A stretch of DNA of 64,000 nucleotides from Oncomelania hupensis (Eukaryota > Mollusca > Gastropoda > Littorinimorpha > Pomatiopsidae). A model generated the notes under the pieces. The model was not told the DNA's origin, did not search any database, and saw only the letters and a program-made list of their open reading frames with translations. The stretch is from positions 78,971,262 through 79,035,261 of the forward strand of contig CM072511.1 in the NCBI GenBank assembly GCA_036898135.1, written 5' to 3'. Position numbers and translations under genes: made by a program. Position 1 is the stretch's first letter, and each line of letters opens with the position of its first letter. Positions 12,122 through 24,096 of the stretch are shown here, one piece after another.

Positions 12122-12970
12122 CAGGACTCGAAATTAGCGGGGGCCCGGGGCCAAAAACCCGCGAAGTTGATTTCGGGCTCGGAATGTTGAAAAACGAAGG
12201 GCCCGCTTGGCCCGCAAAATAATTCATCTGCTACAGCTAGCTCTACTCGGCAGTTTCGTATTTGGGCCAAGGGAATCAACCCACACCGGTGCCCTAAATT
12301 TGGACAGAAAAAAACACAGAAAAGAAGCGAAAACCCTTTAATTTTGCACTCAAAAGTTTAATATACAATTACAATATCTTTTTAATATAATAAATAAAAG
12401 GCTATGGCACAACATAAGCGCAAAATGTCCATCTTTCCAAGTACAAAAGTATGGCTACATATCGTCGCCATACAGTTGCTAAAACAATCGGCGATGGCGT
12501 ATTTTCCAATTTTCAGGCTCACTAGTCACTGGGATATGTGTGTCACTGAATGTGTGTGTATGCGTTTTTTCCCATTTTTTGTTGGTAATGTTTGAAAGTG
12601 AAAGAAAAGGCAAATAAAAATGACACCACTCAGCAAAATTGGAAATTCAATAGAAATATTAATATAGAAATAGAAATATATTCAATATAAATTCAAAAAA
12701 TAGGTCTCCTCTCTGAAAATCCTTACCGGGAAGAGAGGGGACTATAAACTGATTTTAAAAAAAAAAAAAAAAAAAAAAAGGAAATTCAATTGTTTTTATT
12801 TTAGATTATCAGACAAATGGTACTTTCTACTTTTTATATTGTCAATAATTCTTTTGTTTTTTGTTTGCATTATTTTTCAAGTTGGGCCCCGAAAGTTGCT
12901 TGTGGACCCTCAAATTTTTCATTCAAGGGGCCCGGTGGCCCCCAAGGAAAAAAGTTAATTTCTAGCCCTG
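12122..12970. mobile_element. hAT-like non-autonomous DNA element
   Basis: The ends are imperfect inverted repeats. The left end reads CAGGACTCGAAATTAG; the right end, in reverse complement, reads CAGGGCTAGAAATTAA. Just inside both ends are GGGCCC/CCCGG-rich blocks. The ~850-bp interior has no transposase frame. TAGTC occurs next to both ends (12115-12119 and 12971-12975) as a possible decayed 8-bp target duplication. The CAGGG termini and GC-rich subterminal blocks suggest the hAT superfamily. A retroposed tail (12652-12779) has inserted in it. Confidence 0.6.
12652..12779 (+). mobile_element. Short retroposed element, family E, poly(A)-tailed
   Basis: The 128-bp insert is flanked by an 11-bp direct duplication GGAAATTCAAT (12641-12651 and 12780-12790). 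Its 3' part has the core CTCTGAAAATCCTTAC, AGAGGGGACTATAAACTGAT and ends in about 23 A. The same core occurs in reverse orientation at 56821-56896. It looks like the 3' end of an unknown retrotransposon. Confidence 0.75.
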
Positions 12971-13588
12971 TAGTCTATGTGTATATGTTCTCTCCTCCAT
13001 GCCTGAACAAGTTTGAAATGTTTCACGAGTGTCAAGGTTTTCACGTACGAACAGATTCTAGTTTGAGTGTTCTTCTTCTTCGTCCTCTGTGGGAGCTGAG
13101 GCAGTACTACCAGTCATACAGCTTGGATTACGGGTAGTTACTAATTATTGACACGATTAAACAATACGGTTGTGCGACGCCAATATTGCTTTGCTGTTGT
13201 GCTGCTAAAGCTCCAATTAGCCTGTTTCTAAAAGAGTTCTAAAGCCCAGCGCTTTGTGGTGAATGAAGAGGGGGATTTCCCATAGGTATACACCGCTTGC
13301 ACTATACACAAGCATGTAACGAGCAGTCGTTAGGTGCACGTGCAAATGCTTTGACTTTGCGACCGGCGCTGCCTAATTATTACCTATATTTCCTCCTCCT
13401 CCTCCGTCTTATACTGTTAGTTTAGTTGTTATTGCTTTATGTCGTCGATTTAAAACTAAAATAAATGAGGAAGTTTGTCGTAAATGTTAATTGTATGCGA
13501 TAAAGACATTAATACTTATGATCTAAAAAAAAAATAAATAAAAAACCAGTTACAGGGATTTGGGGGACGGGACGGTGAGAGCGTGAGA

Positions 13589-13589
<1 letters not shown>

Positions 13590-13639
<50 letters not shown>

Positions 13640-13658
13640 CGTATCTGTCTGTCTGTCT
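13590..13658. repeat. (TG)n then (CTGT)n
   Basis: About 22 TG units, then GTGC/CTGT units. No gene is associated. Confidence 0.95.
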
Positions 13659-13919
13659 ATGCGCGCCACGTATACTTGCGCAGGAGTACGTGCTAGTTGG
13701 TGCAGTTTTCTTCCGCCTGTTGATGTTCAACTGCGCATGCACGTGTTGCATCATGCGTGCACTTTGCTGGATCGTTTATCACAATCATTGTGTCAGCATA
13801 CCATAACCAATCTTTTGGGGTCATCTAGGAGGTGGAGGGTGTATGCGAAACACAAGAGACATACCCACGAACACAGCGCAAGCTACTAGTGTAATGACAA
13901 ATAGTATGGACAATTTAGA

Positions 13920-14640
13920 CTCTAATTTCTGGAACCCCTGGAGATAAAATATATGACAGCTAATATATGTATAGCCATGCTACCTCAATAGAATGGACTA
14001 AAATATTACTATGCATATTTCATACACGCAGCTTTAACATGCAGGTGAATTATAATGATACAAATTAATAGGCTATATTTTCGAGCCATGCTACATCTGT
14101 GCAGTTAACTTTATAATTTGTTATTGTTTAAATAAAATCACATAGATATAGACGGTAGAAAAAAAGATAAAGCTAGATATTAAACGAATCTCACAAGTTT
14201 AGTAATTTATTCCTACTGTCTATTTAAGGACAGAGTGAAAGTAACAGCTCCGTCCATCCGTGTTCGAGGCTCGAAACTATTATGGTATATATAATGAGTT
14301 AAGGATACTAAAGTGACTTACTGATGTTCCACAAGGAATAAATATTGTAAATTCAAAGTTAAAAACCCACTCGAAGAGACAAAATAAATGCAGAACCGTT
14401 CAAATTGGTTTGAGGCTCGAAAAGAATATTATGGGAAATAAGCTTTAGCTAGATTCTAAGCAACTGAGAACGATTCGGACAACTGCCATGCGAAATTGAA
14501 TTTTTTTTAAAAATGTGGAAACACAAAGGTATAATCTGCTTAAATGTAGAATTAACGTAGCAGCGATTCCTTGTGTCTGAGGCTGGAAAACTACTATAGT
14601 AAACGGATAAACAAAACCTTGAGTAGATATTACGTGACTA
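13920..14640 (+). repeat. Degenerate tandem repeat, ~150-165-bp period
   Basis: Related wording recurs at about 14255, 14410 and 14575: 'GAGGCTCGAAACTATTATGG', 'GAGGCTCGAAAAGAATATTA' and 'GAGGCTGGAAAACTACTATAG', each followed by similar AT-rich DNA. The copies are too diverged for an exact unit. Confidence 0.5.
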
Positions 14641-15706
14641 GCCTTAGGAACGACTCCGACACCCGACATCCTGGCTGTCATGTCAGCACTCGTGCCCGAT
14701 TCGTCACAGGACGTTGTTCCCTCTCCCAGACATTGCATTGCAGCAGCGTCATCCCACACAAATAGTTCTTCATACACTCCAAAACATGCACGTAGTTTTG
14801 GAAGAAGCCACAGGCAAAATACCCATGGTTCATAACAATAGCAGTAGATGGCGCCGGCAAGTTGTTCGTGTTATTGAAAACTTAGCTGCTTTGGGAAGAC
14901 AAAATATTAATTGTTTATCCCAAAAAGATTGCTTTGCAAAATTAAAGAGCGAGATTTCCCATACAGTTATATTCATGCAAATATATTAACATGGTTGATT
15001 CTGGGAGCCAAATAGTTCTGACTACTTGTACAATATAGCAGACTGAGTTTTAGTTTTAACTAAGGGGTGGGATGGGGGGAAGCCACGTTTACGCTAAACC
15101 TGCATCTAACGTGTACATGCGTTTCATTGCCCATATGCTTTTTTTCTTAACATTCTGATGACATTTTACAAGACATTAGCGTGAAAAAAAGCGGGGACCT
15201 TAAGGATACAACTATAAGAGAATCAAATTCCCCAAACACAGCATAATAGCTACAGACAAAATGTACTATGTCAACAATGGACATGTCATAGTAGACGATT
15301 GTGACTAGTCAAACAATGCCTTATTTTAGTATTAGTATATATTAGTGGCAAGTCTTCACATTCTATTCCACAAAAAGAGTTATAGTTTATTCCAAAATGG
15401 GCAATTGGATCTCATCCCATGTACTCTCAATTTTTATGACGGATTGCAGACCATATACCTAATTTCTCAGTTTGAGATCAATAAAGTTATATTGCATTGT
15501 ACTGTATTGTATTCTATACTGCACCTTTCGGTCAGAAAGTGCAAGTCACTGAAACCGGGATGAGGGTGGAAATTACTTTTCAATAAAGTAGTGGATTTGT
15601 TAATTTATATATAGGTTACACAATCTCACATTACCGCTAACGGCACTACATCTACAACATTCCGCGCATACTTATCATGCTTGCTAGTTCCTTATAATTG
15701 CCTTAT

Positions 15707-15708
<2 letters not shown>
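14641..15708. other. No recognised gene
   Basis: AT-rich DNA; the open frames match no family known to me. The rest of the AT-rich surroundings up to 13589 are likewise unassigned. Confidence 0.5.
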
Positions 15709-15741
<33 letters not shown>

Positions 15742-15756
15742 ACACACACACACACA
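15709..15756. repeat. (CA)n microsatellite
   Basis: About 24 CA units with one interruption; scattered CA/CAGA words continue to about 15960. Confidence 0.95.
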
Positions 15757-16289
15757 TTATCTTCTCTGTTTTTGAGATGGACTGTTATAGCCGTCCCATC
15801 TAAAACAGCGAATAAATGGGAAACACTCACACAGATTAAAACATATAGACAGATCGACCGCCCGAACGAGAGCGAGACAGACATACAGACACAAACACAC
15901 GCACAAACACAAACACGTACATACACATTTATTCACTAACTCACACACAACACTGCCGATTACCATAAGGCTATGGCAGAGCTTGCATGCCATCACACGA
16001 AAGTGGGGACTTAAAACAAAGGCTGTTATCTAAGCCCTGATCGGGCAGGGAGAGAATGAGAAAGCTGGGGAACGAACACCGAAAGCAGTCATAACTGTCG
16101 AAACGCAGACAGGTGCGATACATTACAATTATTTAAAGCAGCTGTCAACCGGAAATAAGGGAGGGAGGCAACAGCAAAGGAGAATAGAAGACCAGAACAG
16201 AAGAATACAGAGTATCGTTTATGTTTCATATACACCGCTACAGAACACGAACATTTGTTTTGTGAACAAGCAAACTTTACAGCGACCAA

Positions 16290-16760
16290 CTAACGTGTTT
16301 ATTATTGATAACAAATGCCTCTAAGTTTTGTAAATGCAAAATGCATTAGCTACATAATAATGTATGCAAAGTCTATACAGCCACCAACAAACGTGGTTAC
16401 TATTGCTAACAAAATGTGTGACGTTTTCCAAATGCACACACATTACCTACATAATGTAACAAAGTTTTGCAAACGTGGGTATTTCTTATTGAGGACAAAT
16501 GCGTTAACGTTTTACAAATGCAATTACATTCTTTACATACAGTAATGTAAACATGAGCGCTGTGCGGGTTCCCTCCCCCTCCCCCCCCCCCCCCCCCCCA
16601 ACAAGTTCGTTAGTTAGTCATTGTTTACAGGGTCCAGGGGATTGCAATGAGCCGAATCAGGACCGCAACTTGGTTGAAAGATTTCCCTTAACAAATGCGC
16701 CAAAGCTTCACAAAAATGCAACTGCATACATTATCTACAAAAGGTATAAAAGAAATACAG
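16290..16760 (+). repeat. Degenerate tandem repeat, ~85-100-bp unit
   Basis: Four units share the pattern ACAAATGC...GTTTT..AAATGCA...CATTA.CTACATAATGTA, starting near 16300, 16399, 16482 and 16690. The third and fourth units are separated by a poly-C run (about 16577-16599) and a short family A fragment. Confidence 0.65.
16600..16686 (-). mobile_element. Family A retroposon, short 3'-end fragment
   Basis: It matches the 3' end of the family A copies ('AGCCGAATCAGGACC' and 'CAACTTG' are shared with copy 1 near 100-140). It has a (GTTA)n-type end in place of (GATT)n and is 5'-truncated like a retroposed copy. Confidence 0.6.
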
Positions 16761-18310
16761 TCGAGATACTTATGCAGTGAGTATTACTGCTAGCATCTCT
16801 TCTTAATTTTCATTATAATATTCAGCAGTTTAAACACTTAAAATCTCAAGCAGGCTAATTATTAGTTCTAAGCTACATAAATACTTCAACATAAAAGCTA
16901 AACAGCTGATAAACAGTCAATAGTCATAGGTACAACTTAATACATTCGAATAATCGCAATGTATACAACAACACCAAAATAAATACGGAAGCAAACAACT
17001 GATAAATAATTGCACAAACCACCAAACCAACTGTTCGCTTCATTCGTTCAGTTTTATGTTGAAGAAAGGTGTGGGAAAATCAGGGAAACCCATTGTGAGT
17101 CTGACAAAGTGCGAGCATAGTCATAGTGCCAACTCCGCGAAAAGCAGTAAAGCATGGCGGTGAATACTTTTCGGTATGAGAAACTGTTGTTTTTGGCCCC
17201 TCAGCAACTCCGTTAGTACTGAAAGAGCGAAAGGAATGAAAAAAGAAGTTCAAATAATGAGCATAATATACAGTACACAGACAATAACACTAAGCCCATA
17301 CTTCATAACGCCTTACAATAGAGTACGCACGCGCCAAAGTAAAATAGATTTTGTAACATTGAGAAGTACTGATTCTCCATATAAAAAACAACAAGACAGT
17401 GTACCAAACAAAACAAAACAAAACAAAACAACAAACTGATTGTCAAATGCATTCGTTCACTTTTTAAAAATCCAATTTACCAAGGTGAAGGGAGATTAAT
17501 TTGCCTATGCGTGTTTTGTACACTTTTTGTTTTTGCCTCCGTGTAATATAAATGTTGATTTTGAAGGTTATAATTCTCACAATATACATTTTTGCTCTTC
17601 CTGTGGATACAGACCAGTTGTCTAATAATTGGTAAATAGTATTACAACAAGGCCATATTTATTTATTTATTTATTTATTTAAGCATAAATGAACAACGAG
17701 AAATGGGTCAGCAACCTTTCCACCTTCCTAAAATACTAATATTCACTGCTATTTGCTCTTTTAATCAATCTAAAATAGTCCGAGTGAAGTCACAATAACA
17801 AACAATCGAGGAACGCACTATACAGGTTGCAGTTCTTTTGCACTCTAAATAAATAAATAAAAATAATAAATAAATAACTCGGTGGGGCACCTATATGTGT
17901 TGCAAAACATCATTTCAAAACTAACAACATTCGCCGCTTGTTGCTGAGAGCAAGTCGTCTAGTCTTACGGTCTGAATCAAGCAACAACAATCAAGGTAAG
18001 CAGCGGACAAGTTGCATTTCTTAGCGCCCTGTGTAGATTACATACGGGTTCTCCAGTTTTATGTTTTGTGACTGAGAATGTTCAACATTTTCCTTGCAAA
18101 TGGAAGGTATGTATCTGTAAAGAGATGAGTACCGACGGCACCATTTTTTGTCTCGTTTTGTTGTTGTTGTTGTGGTGGTGATGGTGGTGGTGGCCTGTCT
18201 CTCCACTCCACCCTCTATCCCAACCCCCTCACTGCTTCCATTTTCACTCTTTCCTCTCACACTATCGCTCTTACCAGCACACCCCCTCTAGCCAAACCTT
18301 ATCCCCCACT
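16761..18310. other. No recognised gene
   Basis: AT-rich DNA with TTTA repeats at about 17658-17680 and AAATA words at 17845-17875. Nothing codes recognisably. Confidence 0.55.
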
Positions 18311-18534
18311 AACCCCTCCATCTCTCCCCTGCAGTAGTACCTCAACACAACTTGTATTTTGTCCTTGTCCTACATGTCTCCACTGCAGTAGTACCTCAAC
18401 ACAACTTGTATTTTGTCCTTGTCCTACATGTCTCCACTGCAGTAGTACCTCAACACAACTTGTATTTTCTCCTAGTCCTCCATCTCTCCCCTGCAGTAGT
18501 ACCTCAACACAACTTGTATTTTCTCCTAGTGCTC
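18311..18534 (+). repeat. 54-bp minisatellite, about four copies
   Basis: CTGCAGTAGTACCTCAACAC recurs at 18329, 18383, 18437 and 18491, exactly 54 bp apart. Copies 2 and 3 share 'GTCCTTGTCCTACATG'; the outer copies carry TCTCCTAGTCCTCCAT-type variants. Because 54 is divisible by three the plus strand stays open as an 18-residue repeat, but there is no sign it is a gene. Confidence 0.95.
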
Positions 18535-18903
18535 CCAGCTCTATTCCCCTTTCATTTCATTCGCTCTCACCACTTACTTCCCTCATATTCCTCTTTCTCC
18601 CCTTCCTTCCTCACCAACCCACCCACCCACTCTCTCTCTTTCGTTTCTCTCTCCAAGTCATCATCTGATAACATAAAGTTAGTTTTCTACACAGCAAAGA
18701 GAATTTAAGAACACGCGCGAGTAAACAGAAATGGTCCACAACCAACAAACAAGAAGACGTGATGCACAAGGAAAAGGTGGAGGAGATGGAGGATAGGAAA
18801 AGAGGTGGAGGAAGAGATGAGGATAAAAGGAAGATGAATGGGTGAGTATGAAAGCAAGAGAAGGTATTAAAGATTAAGAGTAAGAGGGGCTTAGGATAAA
18901 ATA

Positions 18904-19171
18904 AAGAAGAAGAAGAAGAAGAAGAAGAAGAAGAAGAAGAAGAAGAAGAAGAAGAAGAAGAAGAAGAAGAAGAAGAAGAAGAACAAGAAGAAGAACAAGA
19001 ACAAGAACAAGAACAAGAACAAGAACAAGCTGACGCACGAGAGCATGATTTATGGCCTGTTGAGGCGACTACAACCGCATGCTTCTAGTAGCCCTCGACC
19101 AATGTGTATCGGGTGAAGAAGAAGAAGAAGAACAACAACAACAAGAAGAAGAACAACAAGAACAAGAAGAA

Positions 19172-19240
<69 letters not shown>
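18904..19240 (+). repeat. GAA, GAACAA and GAAA compound arrays
   Basis: (GAA)n at 18904-18990 passes into (GAACAA)n to 19028. A second array at 19115-19240 goes from GAA/CAA to (GAAA)n of about 16 units, followed by a G-rich purine tract to about 19300. Long purine-strand asymmetry is the common property. Confidence 0.95.
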
Positions 19241-19300
19241 GAGGAGGGGGTGGAAAGGGTGGAGGGGTGGAGGGGGGAGGGGGGAAGGGGGGCGGGGGAG

Positions 19301-20935
19301 GAAGACAACCGTCAACATAATTTGTTTAGTTATTTCTTGGCATTGCATACAACTTCAAACAGCAAGGTGAGCGTTACAGAACATTGACACACACACCGCA
19401 AACAAACAAACAGAAAAAGTGTAATTCTTTTTCAAGCAGACATGATGCACAGCTGTTTGCGAGACTATAAATATCTTTAGAGCTATCGCTCGCAATATAG
19501 ACTAGCGAGGATTATTTCCCCTGACGGAAAGTTACAGCACAAGCAGTTGCAGAGTTAGGTTTCTTCACTATCAGTGCAATGCCACATTATGCGCCGATTA
19601 ACGGAAAGATGCAAGTTCAGGACCAGCTATCACAGAGAAATAAACGCCTTGCGGACGCTAAATTAAGACATCTCACTTAAAATGTGAAGGATCGTAGTAC
19701 AGAAACAATTCTCAGGAAAACAAATTTAAAGAAATACTTAAAACGCCTCTCAGGCAATACGAAGATTCCATATACCACAAAACCATGGTTGGTAGGTAGG
19801 GAGATTAGGTACGTTGATAAGGTAGATAAGTTAGGTGGGTAGATTAGGTTAAAAAAATGGAAAGATGGATCCATGGATTGACGAATACAATATAATACAT
19901 CATAAATAGCTAAACAATAAACAACACGCAATAAACAACAATACGTACAAGAAAATAAATAAATAAATACAGAAATAACATAAAATAAATAAAATACAAG
20001 ATGTGGTATACAGAGCGAAGCAATTGAAATGGGGAAAAGTGGCTAAAGATAAGTCGTCTTTTTTTCCCTTGACACTAATTGTGACACTAAGAACAATCAT
20101 TCATACATTACTACTCCTATATGAGGGAGGGGGGAGGGAGAAAGGGGAAAGACGAGTTATTGAAACCAAATGAAAACTAAACTTATTATTATTTAAAATT
20201 ATGTATCGAATCATAACGCACTCAATGAGCTAGATAATAAAATCATCAGAAGGTTAGTTTTGTAATAACAGTGTTATTGTTTTGTAGGGTAAAATAATGG
20301 TGTACTAATAAAATAGTTGTAGAGATCTGTATTCTTAGGTTTTAAAACGAGGATGTGTGGATTTCATTCTTTTTTTGGGGGGGGGATTAAAAAAATCTTA
20401 TTGTTGCCTATTTGTGAGTTAGTATCATAACCCCTAACTCACTCTCTCTCTCTCTTCCTCTCCTTCCCACACACACAACACCATCCTAATTTTCTGTCTG
20501 TATACAAGAAATTCGTTACCGCTGCCAAGTGTAGACATACATGTGCGCAGTCGAAACACATGGGGGTGAAAGGTCCTTATCATATTGAAGTAATGATTGA
20601 AGCAAAGGTCAAACGATACAACCGAATGTGGCAAACAAACAAACATCGTGCCCAACAATCAAGACCTAAGCTACTGGGAACACGTGTTCATTTATTTTCG
20701 CATGCACCTCTGACAATAAACAAACTAGCTGAAACAAATATAATCCATATCCATAAACGAGTATAAGCGCAGCTAAAACAAACAGCGTCTACAAAACGCA
20801 AACACAGAACATGCATGGTATCTCTGACGATAGTACAAAACATGAGAAACGGACGATCATTTGGTACAGCTGCTCCACAACACACCCCTCCCTCTCCTCT
20901 CTCTCTCTGTCTGTCTGTCTGTCTGTCTCTCTCAA
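19301..20935. other. No recognised gene
   Basis: AT-rich DNA with GGTAGATTAGGT-type words near 19795-19855 and a short CT run near 20443. Nothing codes recognisably. Confidence 0.55.
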
Positions 20936-21060
20936 TTGTTCTTATACGGCGCTTTTCCAGCTCAAAGGATTGCTCAAAGCGCTGGCAAAGAACAGGCTCT
21001 AATTCAAGCGGCCCAAGGCGCCAACTTGCTGCTAGATGCGCTTTGTTCAACCGCCCCAAG
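20936..21060 (+). repeat. Dispersed repeat, family C, copy 2
   Basis: Related to 8417-8515 (see that entry). This copy preserves 'TTTTCCAGCTCAAAGGATTG' and 'CAAAGCGCTGGCAAAGAACA'. It follows (CTGT)n/(CT)n at about 20898-20930. Confidence 0.55.
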
Positions 21061-21326
21061 CTATATAATTCAAGCTTTTGCACAGAAAAGGTGCTAAATG
21101 CTTGGGACGTTTGTGCGCGTCTGTTGAGGTAAAATTGTAACGAATCGTCTTGATGTTACACAAATCATGTTGTTGTTTGCGTTGTTGAAGATGGCAATAT
21201 GAACAACAAATCATCAAACAAATTCATTAAAACTAATAAAAGACAATTTATTTAAAAAAAAAAAATAAATAACATATAAAGAAATCGATTATTTGTTAAA
21301 AATACATATAATGATATATAATTGAT

Positions 21327-21328
<2 letters not shown>

Positions 21329-21374
<46 letters not shown>

Positions 21375-21376
21375 AT
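21329..21376. repeat. (AAAT)n microsatellite
   Basis: About 12 AAAT units. Confidence 0.95.
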
Positions 21377-21537
21377 ACTGCCATTCCATTATATCGACTG
21401 TGCAAACATCTGCCAAGCCCGAGTGAAAAAAGTGCAAAGTCGATTTTTCTAAAACAATAATCTGACTGAAGAAACCCAAACCATGTCGATTAAATGAATT
21501 TAGCATTGATTGCAAAAAAGAGGAAGGGGAGAAAAGT

Positions 21538-21671
21538 AGGAGGAGGAGGAGGAAAGAAGAAGAAGAAGCAGAAGAAGAAGAAGAAGAAGAAGAAGAAGAA
21601 GAAGAAGAAGAAGAAGAAGAAGAAGAAGAAGAAGAAGAAGAAGAAGAAGAAGAAGAAGAAGAAGAAGATAC

Positions 21672-21722
<51 letters not shown>

Positions 21723-21723
21723 A
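21538..21723 (+). repeat. GGA, GAA then GAAA array
   Basis: AGG triplets lead into about 36 GAA triplets, then about 12 GAAA units, all purine on the plus strand. Confidence 0.95.
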
Positions 21724-22732
21724 AAAGAAAGAGCAAAAAAGAACGAGACAAAGAAAGACAAGAAAGAAAGAACAGAACAGACAAAAATGAAATAAAATAC
21801 ATCTAGAACTTTTTATGTAAAATACACTGCAGAAAAGCTTGCAGAAAAAAAAAAACGTGTGATGAAATAAATGGAAGGGAAAGTAGGAGGAAGGGGGAGA
21901 AGGAAGAAAGGCTGAGAGTAGTTGGTCTATGCCACTTCCAAGCTCTGGCAAAACATATTTAATATTCCTCCGAAAATCGTTAGAGCACCATTTGTTTCCC
22001 ATTAGCACGGTAATTAAGGGCAATGATTAATATTTGTGCAACCAACGTATGCGCTAATGCATGTGCCTCCATACCTCTCAACTTTTTTCTATCTTTCTTC
22101 TTGACCCATTCGACCTTTCCTTTCGGTTAAAATACCCGTCCACTATTTTATTTTCATCTAAACAAATGCAACTTATGTTATAGTTCCCCAAAAACGTAAA
22201 GAAGAACGGTAAGCTATTTTATTAGAAAAAAAGCGTTGTATGCTTACGCTTTTAAAAAAAAAGACCAAATAAAATTTTCTGCTATCGTTCCAAAGAAAAG
22301 GAAAAAGAAATACTTTAAGCTACATTTAAAAATAAAATAAGCCCTTATGCTTTAGGAAACAACAACAACAACAACAACAACAAAAATACAGATAACACAT
22401 CACTTTCTCCTATAGTTCCAAAGAAAACATTTAGACTTTAAAAAAACAAGACTGTACTCCAACCACTTTTTTTTGTTTGTCTTTTCTTAAACTCACAAAA
22501 TGTTCACCCCACTGCCTCCGCTATGAACTGCAATTAAAGCTCGCATGTTCGATAACAGGAGTGCTTAGACAAAGAAGATCGTAATGAAAGAAAAATAGTC
22601 AACATCAACCACTCGTTGGGGCCATCAAGTTTTCTCAGATAAATCAACATTTGATCGACTTTAGACAAGCGCGCAAGAACACTTTCTCCAGATTTAAATT
22701 AATTACCTTGAAAATAGGAGGTGAATGTTAAT
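21724..22732. other. No recognised gene
   Basis: AT-rich DNA; a short ACA array lies at 22360-22383. Confidence 0.55.
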
Positions 22733-22840
22733 AGAAGAAGAAGAAGAAGAAGAAGAAGAAGAAGAAGAAGAAGAAGAAGAAGAAGAAGAAGAAGAAGAAG
22801 AAGAAGAAGAAGAAGAAGAAGAAGAAGAAGAAGAAGAAGA
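22733..22840 (+). repeat. (GAA)n array
   Basis: About 36 uninterrupted GAA triplets; the flanks are AT-rich. Confidence 0.97.
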
Positions 22841-23195
22841 CTGATTACCCTGGCTTCATTTCACCCGCAAGAAGGACGAGTCAGAGAAGACTTCTTAACT
22901 GTGGAAGGAAGAAAGAAAGAAAAGCAAGAAAGTAAAAATGAAGGACAGAAAGAAGAAATACCAATTATTCAAAGTAAGAAATGGAAAAAATATTTTTAAA
23001 AAACACTTTTTCTTAAATTGTGCGAAATAAGACACAGACATCGGTACAGAAGAAAATAAAGAAATGAAGAAAAAATGAAGAGAATTAGAAGCACTAATTT
23101 CACACTCTTCTGACTCTAGACATTATATTAAAAATGGAATACTTCATAATTAAAGGTAAGACCGTTTAATTTTACGATTAGAAATCTGTTTGATA

Positions 23196-23440
23196 TAAAA
23201 TCTGTACTATCTGTTACAAGTGCGTCCATGGATTTAGCTACAAAGTCTGTACTGTCTGTTACAAGTGCGTCCATGGATTAGCTCCTTCCTTCCTCAACCA
23301 GAACATTACTAGAAATCTTCGTTCTTCCTCCGATACCCTCATGATACAAATACTCCGCTACAAACTTTCTTCTGCTTGCTGTCGATCCTTCTCAGTGCTT
23401 GGTCCTACAACTTGGAACTCTCTTCCTCTCTCTCTCCGAA
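23196..23440 (+). mobile_element. LINE C-terminal remnant, left part (split by LTR element)
   Basis: The plus strand encodes 'YKCVHGLAPSFLN' and, near 23400, 'LGPTTWNSLPLSLR', the usual C-terminal motif of many jockey/CR1-type LINE proteins. A 46-bp block around 'TTACAAGTGCGTCCATGGAT' is directly duplicated at 23205-23240 and 23250-23280. The remnant is cut at CCGAA by the LTR retrotransposon and resumes at 28972. Confidence 0.75.
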
Positions 23441-23680
23441 TGTTACGTTGAAACGCGAATGATAGTATGGCTGAAGCGTGTACGATAGATCTAATCGTTT
23501 CGATTTGCAAAGTATTCAATAATGGTGTTTATTTACCTTTGATTTGAGTTTGCATTGTTGTTAGGAGAGGCTTTGTATAACGTTGATAATTTGCGTTAGT
23601 CGATATTAGTTGAGAATCTTCTGGATATGCGTGTTTACTCTTGATAGAAACTTCCCGATACATGTCGAAGCAAGAGGTCG

Positions 23681-23698
23681 TTCTGGAAGATATAAAAA
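23681..23698 (+). promoter_or_regulatory. LTR core promoter: TTCnnGAA site plus TATA box
   Basis: TATAAAAA lies at 23691-23698. The two-unit heat-shock-type palindrome TTCTGGAA (23681-23688) lies 2 bp upstream. Another TTCnnGAA (TTCCGGAA) lies near 23778. That these act together is inferred from position only. Confidence 0.5.
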
Positions 23699-23916
23699 TA
23701 TGTATTGACGTAAGTCAGTGATGACGATCTTTTATTCGATTGGTGGCAGTACGTCATTTCTACCGTATTCGAAATCTTTCCGGAAAAGAGAGAGGTTATT
23801 TAATCGTGTGCCGAGATTGTTGTGGAGACAGTAAAGTTGTTGATAGTGATCTGGAGAGTTGCTGTGAAAGTTGTTGAGTTGAATTGAGAATTGTATGCAG
23901 TTGTTGATGTGTGCTG

Positions 23917-23986
23917 AATAAAAGCGGAAAACTTCATACGTGGACTTTGTGACTTGTATGCTGTTTGAGCAGGCTGTGTGAATAAA
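23917..23986 (+). terminator. LTR polyadenylation signals
   Basis: AATAAA occurs at 23917-23922 and 23981-23986, with counterparts at 28808 and 28872 in the 3' LTR where they would end the transcript. Which one is used cannot be told. Confidence 0.55.
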
Positions 23987-24078
23987 CGAATCTGAGTTAC
24001 ACCCTATCAGGAATTCAAGCATCGGGGCTGAATCAGATACTGATAGAAAACACCATCATCAAACTGAGTGTAACATTT

Positions 24079-24096
24079 TGGGGGCCAAGCCGGGAT
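24079..24096 (+). promoter_or_regulatory. Putative primer-binding site
   Basis: Three bases after the LTR comes TGGGGGCCAAGCCGGGAT. Its complement would be a tRNA 3' end with CCA, discriminator C73 and a CCCGG T-stem strand. That is close to animal tRNA-Pro, with mismatches in the inner acceptor stem. The tRNA identity is an inference. Confidence 0.55.

Larger units (their letters stand above)
23441..24075 (+). repeat. 5' LTR
   Basis: 635 bp, TG...CA ends within the inverted hexamer TGTTAC/GTAACA. It carries a TATA motif and two AATAAA signals in the order expected for promoter then polyadenylation, and reads as identical to the 3' LTR. Confidence 0.95.

Noticed and set aside
18352..18708. 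Repeat-containing 118-codon frame
   Set aside because: The openness follows from the 54-bp period; hydrophobic repeats without a plausible gene context.
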